Positions 1 through 6,000 of a DNA stretch of 10,296 nucleotides are shown one piece after another. Every line of letters begins with the position of its first letter. Within the stretch, counting starts at the first letter, position 1. Below the pieces are notes generated by a model. It had not been told where the DNA came from. It saw only the letters and a list, made by a program, of their open reading frames with translations, and did not search any database. A program made the position numbers and the translations under genes. This stretch comes from Candidatus Cloacimonadota bacterium. GTDB lineage: Bacteria > Cloacimonadota > Cloacimonadia > Cloacimonadales > Cloacimonadaceae. The stretch spans positions 1-10,296 of the forward strand of contig JAQVMI010000042.1 of NCBI GenBank assembly GCA_028703735.1. The letters are read 5' to 3'.

Positions 1-62
1 CTTAGCATAAGGGCACAAGCCAAACATAGCAAAATAATCAGCCAAATACTATGAATGTTCAA
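1..62 (-). CDS. N-terminus of a secreted or membrane protein (partial, TTG start)
   Basis: Only the first 20 codons are visible; the gene runs off the left edge. Read from a TTG at 62-60 they give a short polar start (M-N-I-H-S), then a strongly hydrophobic run (IWLIILLCLACALML), which looks like a signal peptide or first membrane helix. The TTG overlaps the TGA of the upstream SGNH gene (shared bases TTGA), a common arrangement for translationally coupled genes. An AGGGA Shine-Dalgarno-like sequence lies 8 nt upstream, inside the end of the upstream gene, and favours this start. The only nearby ATG, in another frame, gives a less hydrophobic sequence. The Cys in L-A-C is not a good lipobox because position -3 is Cys. 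By position the product may act with the SGNH protein, for example as a second SGNH hydrolase or a membrane acyltransferase, but nothing visible identifies it. Confidence 0.6.
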   Translation of the reverse strand, partial: MNIHSIWLIILLCLACALML

Positions 63-1453
63 GGCTGGTTTCCCTGTAAGTAATCTAAAAGCAACATCGC
101 TATATGCTCGCCTCCGCTACGAGTGAAATGAGTGAAATCCTTTCCTGACCAAGCCGGTTTGTGATTTACAAAAGTAGGCATGGAACCTGCTCCACCCATG
201 GCAGCAAAAAGATTCCAAAATCCGGTACCTGTTTCGGAGGCAATCTGGCTTTGTGCTTTTACCAGATACGGAATATCTGGAGAGGTTGTATATTCACCAT
301 TTATCTTTACACTGCGATCGTGAGCACTAATTAGCAAAATGGGAACTCCCGGAAGTGCAGCCTGGATGTGTTGGATAGTTTTCTTCATCCCTCGTGCATA
401 ATGGCTGTAGTCCTTTATTGCGGGATTGGAAACGTTTTCACCATATTGCAGCACTATAAGATCGTAGCCTAAACTATTATTGAAACCCTTCAAAATCTCA
501 CTATGGATACGTTGGAAATACATTCCGGAATAACCTCTGATAGGAAAGTTATCCACATAAGCACCCTTGGGCTCGTCAAAACTAAGCCCATATACATGAA
601 TGGGATCGTGGGCAGAAAACTCTAACCTGATCTTGCTTATTGGTGTAGGCGAACTCAGGTTCAATGTTTGCAAGCCTTCCGCTCCCCTTAGGCTGTATTT
701 TTGCTTGGCTAAGCCATCCTTGCTTACATAAACATAGCTGCTGTCACTGGCATGGCTGTAAAAAAGCCTTATCTGACTGAAGGAGGCAGAACCACCTGCC
801 ACAGAAGATCCTGAATACTCCACCCAGGGATTATTGGAAACGTAATAACGGGTTTTTTTAGGAACTTCCTTAGGGGCAACAAAGCTACTGTCCATAATAG
901 CCAGGCTATCTATCTTCAAGGGTTCTATGGCTTTTTCGGCTACATAATAGCTACGTGGGATAAAGGTGAAGCCCGTGAATCCTAATGAAACATCCTGATT
1001 GTGAGGCGACATGAAGGATAAGCTCTCCCAGTTTTTAGCAAAAGTGTGCTTTATAGTTTGCCGAAAGCCGGAAACTATGGAAGTAATTGGTACCAAGCCC
1101 ACTCCGCTACCACCATGGCTTGCTTGAAGCTGTCCACGGAGCTTTGCGGTAATTAAATCTCCCTCGATAATTGAATCTCCAAAATAGGCTATACGTAAAG
1201 TGGAATTAGGGTTGTTCAGTTTTTTTAAGAATGGCTTTAAGGCGATTAGATCGCTACTAATCCCAATTGCCTCCACAGCTGAAATTGTATCCGGTGTGGC
1301 AATTTCTGCTTTGGGAGAAAGGCTATCGAACCAGGATAACTTTTTGATATTTATAAGGTTATTGCTCCAAGCCGGGATAAGCATTGCTAATCCACCTAAC
1401 AAAAGCACAGCTAAAACTAACCATAACAGGGGTCGAAAAAAATCTCTATTCAT
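59..1453 (-). CDS. Membrane-anchored SGNH/GDSL-family hydrolase with a large insert
   Basis: 464 residues. Residues 8-29 form one hydrophobic helix after M-N-R-D-F-F-R-P, so the protein is probably anchored in the inner membrane with its body in the periplasm. SGNH blocks are visible: block I F-G-D-S at 91-94 (nucleophile Ser94), a block III-like G-E-N at 338-340 (Asn340), and block V D-F-T-H at 439-442 (Asp439, His442). The stretch W-N-L-F-A-A-M-G-G at 413-421 before block V resembles a segment I associate with bacterial SGNH proteins of the peptidoglycan or polysaccharide O-acetylesterase type. The block I to III distance (~245 residues) is far longer than in minimal SGNH enzymes and includes a beta-rich stretch (about 200-295), suggesting an inserted carbohydrate-binding-like beta-sandwich. 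Likely activity is acyl-ester hydrolysis or transfer on a cell-envelope glycan; the substrate is unknown. The ATG has AAGGTGA 12 nt upstream, slightly far. The gene diverges from the lipoprotein gene and overlaps the next minus-strand gene. Confidence 0.8.
   Translation of the reverse strand: MNRDFFRPLLWLVLAVLLLGGLAMLIPAWSNNLINIKKLSWFDSLSPKAEIATPDTISAVEAIGISSDLIALKPFLKKLNNPNSTLRIAYFGDSIIEGDLITAKLRGQLQASHGGSGVGLVPITSIVSGFRQTIKHTFAKNWESLSFMSPHNQDVSLGFTGFTFIPRSYYVAEKAIEPLKIDSLAIMDSSFVAPKEVPKKTRYYVSNNPWVEYSGSSVAGGSASFSQIRLFYSHASDSSYVYVSKDGLAKQKYSLRGAEGLQTLNLSSPTPISKIRLEFSAHDPIHVYGLSFDEPKGAYVDNFPIRGYSGMYFQRIHSEILKGFNNSLGYDLIVLQYGENVSNPAIKDYSHYARGMKKTIQHIQAALPGVPILLISAHDRSVKINGEYTTSPDIPYLVKAQSQIASETGTGFWNLFAAMGGAGSMPTFVNHKPAWSGKDFTHFTRSGGEHIAMLLLDYLQGNQP
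71..75 (-). promoter_or_regulatory. Ribosome-binding site supporting the TTG start
   Basis: On the minus strand these bases read AGGGA. They are 8 nt from the TTG at 62-60 and lie within the last codons of the SGNH gene. The spacing is near ideal, and this is the main reason for accepting a non-ATG start for the partial downstream gene. Confidence 0.5.
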
Positions 1454-1484
1454 TTTATATCTAAATCACCTTCTTTCAGTTAAT

Positions 1485-1517
1485 AGAAGTCTATTAAGCG
1501 AAATGACTTCTTTTTTT
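1485..1517 (+). terminator. 7-bp inverted repeat plus T tract in the divergent intergenic region
   Basis: AGAAGTC (1485-1491) and GACTTCT (1505-1511) are perfect reverse complements around a 13-nt loop, and a run of T covers 1511-1517. On the plus strand this has the form of a short, AT-rich intrinsic terminator, yet no plus-strand gene ends upstream. It may stop antisense transcription entering from the SGNH gene, act in the 5' leader of the lipoprotein transcript, or be an operator between the two divergent genes. The stem is weak, with only 3 G:C pairs. Confidence 0.35.
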
Positions 1518-1542
1518 GTACCCTGCATAAGTCAAGAACAAT

Positions 1543-1570
1543 TTGCGTAATCCTTCTTTGTTGTTATCAT
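1543..1570 (+). promoter_or_regulatory. Possible sigma-70-like promoter for the lipoprotein gene
   Basis: TTGCGT (1543-1548) and TATCAT (1565-1570) are separated by 16 nt and lie about 25 nt before the lipoprotein ATG. The boxes are a moderate match to TTGACA and TATAAT. A second AT-rich candidate, TTATAA, follows at 1574-1579. This is pattern matching only; FCB bacteria often use different promoter consensus sequences. Confidence 0.3.
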
Positions 1571-1594
1571 GTCTTATAAACATGGGAGATATCT

Positions 1595-2023
1595 ATGAAA
1601 ATACTATGCGCTAATATCGTCGCTATAACCTTGATGCTTGTGGTCTTATCCGCTTGTGTCAGCCCTGAAACATACAAAAAAGGTACGCCTGCTCCTCCAA
1701 AGCAGACCGAGACAAATCAGGTAGCAACTACACCTCTGCCTACCAGTGATATAGATCACGTTCGAAACGTTGTAAATGCCCGCCAAACACAGTTACAAAA
1801 CCTATACAAGAAGCAATCTTCCATAAAACCCATGCAGGGTAGCTTGCAGATTAAGCTGTATATCGATGAAAACGGCACTGTGCAAAATGCCGATATTGAT
1901 GTTGATTCCGGAGCATTATCTCCCGAGTTTATCAGTAGTGTCCGAAACGACCTAAGTACCTGGAGATTTATGATCAGAGAAAGCCTGATCTATACCTTCA
2001 AGATTAATTTTAGAAGATTATAG
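1595..2023 (+). CDS. Small lipoprotein with a TonB-C/AgmX-like domain
   Basis: 142 residues. The start has GGGAG 6 nt upstream. A lipoprotein signal peptide is clear: M-K-I-L, a hydrophobic core, then lipobox L-S-A-C with Cys21 as the lipidated residue. A Pro/Thr/Gln-rich linker (about 22-52) follows. Residues 53-142 resemble the C-terminal domain of TonB-family and AgmX/PglI proteins: a helix with V-R-N-V-V-N-A-R-Q, the strand L-Q-I-K-L-Y-I-D, the turn E-N-G-T-V (94-98), then a helix leading to T-W-R-F, a usual signature before the last strand. Such domains normally bind partner proteins or peptidoglycan in the periplasm and, in TonB, are tied to the inner membrane by a helix; here the anchor is a lipid. 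The residue after Cys21 is Val, not Asp, so the classical inner-membrane retention signal is absent and outer-membrane placement is plausible. It precedes coaX-sprA by 156 bp containing hairpins, so may be a separate transcript. Its function is unknown. Confidence 0.75.
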   Translation: MKILCANIVAITLMLVVLSACVSPETYKKGTPAPPKQTETNQVATTPLPTSDIDHVRNVVNARQTQLQNLYKKQSSIKPMQGSLQIKLYIDENGTVQNADIDVDSGALSPEFISSVRNDLSTWRFMIRESLIYTFKINFRRL

Positions 2024-2042
2024 TTTAGAAAAAGCATCCTGT

Positions 2043-2057
2043 TGGGTAGGTTACCCA
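2043..2057 (+). terminator. Hairpin after the lipoprotein gene
   Basis: TGGGTA and TACCCA form a perfect 6-bp stem with a 3-nt GGT loop, 19 nt after the lipoprotein stop, extendable by G-U pairs. No clear T run follows, so it may be a 3'-end stabilising structure or a weak terminator rather than a full intrinsic terminator. Confidence 0.35.
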
Positions 2058-2114
2058 GTGCTGTTTGATCTGTTTCAGAATTATATTGACAGAAAAGCAC
2101 TCCCTCAAGAAAGT

Positions 2115-2144
2115 AGCAAACACAGATGTTGCTTGCTCTTTTGT
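2115..2144 (+). terminator. Second hairpin with a U-rich tail before coaX
   Basis: AGCAA(A)CA and TGTTGCT pair over 7 bp with one bulged A and a CAGA tetraloop (2115-2133), followed by the T-rich stretch TGCTCTTTTGTT. This looks like a modest intrinsic terminator about 90 nt after the lipoprotein stop. It would separate lipoprotein transcription from coaX, or serve as a leader structure if transcription reads through. No convincing coaX promoter is visible in the remaining 35 nt, which leaves read-through possible. Confidence 0.35.
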
Positions 2145-2179
2145 TATCTTTACCTGAAATTTGAAGATGAGCGGGGATT

Positions 2180-3043
2180 ATGCGTATTTTTTCAGAGGAT
2201 CAGCTTGTTCTGGTAGTGGATATTGGTAATACAAACACCGTTTGTTCCATATACAGACACGGCGAATCAATATGGTCAGCCCGTTTACAATCTGAACGGG
2301 AACGCACTTCGGACGAATACTACAGCAGGCTATGCAGCCTGTTGTGCCATATTCCTTCGGTTGGGCAAATAAATACCAAGGAAAGCGGTTCTGCTTCGGC
2401 AGATTACCGGAATTGTGCTTTTTCACTTAGCGAAATAAGCTATGTGGCTTTGGGAAGTGTTGTTCCGGAGCTTAGCCGTATCTGGAGGCATCTTCTCCAG
2501 AAATACACCTCTGCCAAAGTATTTGAAATTAATGGTCTTAGCCCTCTTGATATGCATTATAAAGTTGGGAATCCCTCTGCTTTAGGGGCAGATTTGGTTG
2601 CCAATGGCTTTGCGGCTTGGAAGAAATACCGGCAAAGTGCTATTGTTATAGATTTAGGAACTGCTACAACTATTCAAGTAATCAGCAATTCTGGGGTATT
2701 CGAAGGGGCAGCCATTGCTCCTGGTTTAAAAACCGGTGCAACTAATTTATTCGCAAAAGCCGCTCAATTATTCGAGCTGGAAATCACTCCTCCCACAGCC
2801 CTTTTGGGAACTAACACGCATGATGCTGTATTATCTGGTATTGTGTATGGGCATGCTTTTATGCTGGAATCCTTCATTTATAGATTAAAAGAACAGTACA
2901 ATCACCATGCGCCTCTTATAACCATCCTAACCGGGGGAATGGCATCGCTGATTATGCCATATTTACCCTGTGTAGAATATCAGGATAAGAATCTTACCAT
3001 GGATGGCTTTTACCTGGCATTAACCACTTTGATGCAGAGCTAA
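2180..3043 (+). CDS. coaX: Type III pantothenate kinase (CoaX)
   Basis: Phosphorylates pantothenate with ATP, the first step of coenzyme A synthesis, in the cytoplasm. 287 residues, against about 250-260 usual. Family motifs are in order: D-I-G-N-T-N-T at 14-20 (phosphate binding, ASKHA fold), N-P-S-A-L-G-A-D at 131-138 (pantothenate site), I-D-L-G-T-A-T-T at 157-164 (second phosphate motif), the A-I-A-P-G-L segment at 178-183, the S-G-I-V-Y-G segment at 219-224 and T-G-G at 251-253. Extra length comes from a longer N-terminus (about 10 residues) and a Ser-rich insertion near 62-80. The usual G-x-D-R motif reads G-A-D-L (136-139), so the conserved Arg after the catalytic Asp is Leu. An in-frame TGA at 2168 excludes start codons further upstream, leaving ATG 2180 as the first; GGGG lies only 3 nt before it, which is close. 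An internal start near codon 11-13, with AGAGGA upstream, would give the more typical N-terminus. sprA follows after 10 bp. Confidence 0.9.
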   Translation: MRIFSEDQLVLVVDIGNTNTVCSIYRHGESIWSARLQSERERTSDEYYSRLCSLLCHIPSVGQINTKESGSASADYRNCAFSLSEISYVALGSVVPELSRIWRHLLQKYTSAKVFEINGLSPLDMHYKVGNPSALGADLVANGFAAWKKYRQSAIVIDLGTATTIQVISNSGVFEGAAIAPGLKTGATNLFAKAAQLFELEITPPTALLGTNTHDAVLSGIVYGHAFMLESFIYRLKEQYNHHAPLITILTGGMASLIMPYLPCVEYQDKNLTMDGFYLALTTLMQS

Positions 3044-3053
3044 ACCAGATATA

Positions 3054-6000
3054 ATGCAAAAAGTATATGTAATTATCCTGCTGTTAGTTATGGCGTCTGC
3101 TTTAGGAGCAGAGAATTCTTCTGATACCCCTATAAAAGGTGCTGAAGAGATAGTTCGTTGGGAGTTTATGCCAAGATTATTCCTGGATAGCTACACCCCA
3201 ATAGAGAGCAACCGCATAGACATCTACAAGCTTGATAAGGGCTTAAACATATACAAAGCGCGTCCTTATGATATTCCGGCTTTAGCTCCTGAATATAAGG
3301 AAAAAGTGGATTTCGCCAGACAAATTATACTATTAAGTGTAAAGGTAGGAGATTACAAGATAGCTGTGGATGTCCCTATCAGCTTTGATGCTTATATAAG
3401 CAATATGCAGAAAAAGGCTTTTCGTAAATCTTTGATAGCTAACCAGAAAACGCAGACCCAACAAACACAGGTTACAACTGGTGGCTTGTTAGGTGAATTG
3501 GTTCTGGAAATCCCCGCAATTGCTTTACCACGAGCCGTCCAGAAAGTATTAGGGACTTCTGCCCCAAAACTAAATTTGGATGGAACTCAGAAGATATCTC
3601 TCTCTGCCAGTAGTACAAAACGCAAGATAGTTCCCATATACGAAACTGAGAATAAAAGCACTTTCGATCTTAAAATGCAGCAAGAAACAAATTTGCGCTT
3701 GTCCGGAACAATTGGCGACAAAATCTCGATGAATTTGAAATACAATTCCAAGCAGGATGAACAGATCTTCGATGCCAACAATGTGAATGTTAAATATACA
3801 GGTAACGAAGATGAATTGATTAAAAGCATTGAAGCAGGAAACATAAGCCTTGCCCTAAGCGGTTCTCGTTATATCAGTTATTCTGCAAGCTCACAGGGTC
3901 TTTTTGGGATTACCTCCAAGTTCAAATATGGTGATCTGGATTTAAGTGTAATCGCCAGTAAAGAAGAAAGCCAGAAAAGCACCCAAACCTACACTGGTAA
4001 AAGCCAGGCAGATTCTTCCACCGTTAGTAGCTGGCGTTATGCTCCCCGCACCATGTATTATTTAAGTAACCCCTACGATCTGTATCCTTTATATACAGCA
4101 GCAGATGTTGCCCGGGAACAAAAACCTGCCGAATGGGTGGGTAATGCAATTAAAACAGGAGCGAACGGAGACTGGCAGGTGCATGATGTCTTACTGCCAA
4201 AAAGCGGAACAGTTCGCTTGTTTATGGATGATGGAGACCCAAATAACAATGTGGGCACCTTCACAGGGGATCAGGTATTTTACACCGAAAACTATCATCC
4301 TCCTTACTATCCAGAGTATGTAGAGCTGATTGAAGGAACAGATTTTATCACCAATTACGATTTGGGAACTGTGAATGTGCTGAAAACAGTAGATAGATTA
4401 AGCACCCTTTCCGTAATCTACACCACAAAAGGTGAAATGCAGGTTCCTCCCTTAACCCCAGAACAGATGGTAGATGGGAAAACGCATACCTTTGTTATCA
4501 GAAGAGCCAATCAGGTTTATGAGCCATATACCGGAGAAGATAACAGCCTTAATTGCTGGCATTTCCAGATGCGTAATATTTACGATATGAATCGAACCAA
4601 TATAAAGAGTGATGGATTCAATTTACAAGTTTATACGGTTAATGTGGATTTAACCAGAAATTATAACCTTCCAGATAACATTGCGACTCCAGAATTTATT
4701 GCCAATACAGGTTTTAATAGCTACAACGACTATCTTCGGTTGGATAGCAATGGCGATGGAATTATTAATGGTAGTGATTCTACGGTTAACCTCTCACGTG
4801 GGTTGGTGATAATGCCTTATTTAGAGCCATTCTATCCTTTGGGTGATAGCCTTGTATATCGCTATGAAAATGAAAGTGAATACAGCTATAACGATCAGAC
4901 CAGTTTGTTTCTGGCGATAAAGGGAAAGATTGGAAGGGATGCTATTGAATTATCTTCAGGGGGAATTTTACGTGGAAGCGTAAAGGTTCGCGTGAACGGA
5001 ATTGAACAAAAAGAAAACTCGGACTATATAGTAGATTATGATTTTGGCAGAATCACTTTCCTTTCCGCAGCAGGTAAGGATCCTGATGCCAAAATTGAAA
5101 TTGATTTTGAGAATAGAACTTTGTTTGATGTTGCCCAAAAGAATCTGGCAGGCTTACGAGCAGATTGGAAGCTTACAGATTATGCCAAAATGGGCGGAAC
5201 TCTAATATATAGAAGTGAAACCGTGGCAGATAAACGCCCGCGGATAGGGAACGAAAACATAGAATTATGGATGGGTAATGTGGATGCAGAGCTAACCTTT
5301 AAGCCTGGATTTATTACCCGTTGGCTGGATGCGATGCCAATGATAAACACCACTGCTCCTTCGCAAGTAAGTGTATCAGGTGAAGTTGCATTTACCCTGC
5401 CCAATATCTATGGTGATCCCTCCGGTAAGAAAGATGAAGCCTATCTGGATGATATGGAATCTATTATCGATTCTTATCCCCTGGGAGTAACCTATGCCAC
5501 CTGGTCGCGAGGGAGCAAGCCATTCCAAACTCCTTATGCCAAAGGACGCATGAATTGGTATAACCCCAAGAACAAGGTTTATCGAGAAGATATTGAAGAC
5601 CCCTTGACTCTAACAGAGAAAGAAAGAAAAGAAACTGTCACCGTGCTGGCATTAAAATCCACTCCCAGTAACATAGTAGTATCGGGTTCGGAAGTTAGAA
5701 GCTGGTCGGGAGTAATGAAATACCTGGGTAACGAACTGGATATTTCACAGAAGAAATACTTAGAAGTGTTAGTGCGAGTGGAAACACCCACAGCAAATCC
5801 AGATATAACCTTACATATTGATCTTGGCGATATAAACGAGGATTTTTATACTGAATACGGCGGTTTGGGAAAGCTAAACACCGAAGATAAAGATCCCAAA
5901 GATGGCATCTTGATTCTTGAAGAAGATATTGGTTTGGATGGTATCGCCAAAACCTTAGCTGGAGCAGATCTGAATGACGTGGCTGTTCCTGCCACTGATG

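Noticed and set aside
1200..1550. Plus-strand open frame of 116 codons antisense to the SGNH gene start
   Set aside because: It lies mostly over the well-supported SGNH coding sequence, has no domain-like features and ends in the intergenic region.
2086..2091. Perfect TTGACA as a -35 box for coaX
   Set aside because: Nothing resembling TATAAT lies 15-19 nt downstream, and the second hairpin begins there instead.
2178..2426. Minus-strand open frame of 82 codons opposite coaX
   Set aside because: It is fully covered by the conserved CoaX N-terminal motifs on the other strand and shows no protein signature.
4743..4778. Dockerin module suggesting a cellulosome component
   Set aside because: Only a single calcium-loop motif is present at this site, within a SprA-family protein; a true dockerin has two adjacent loops with helices.
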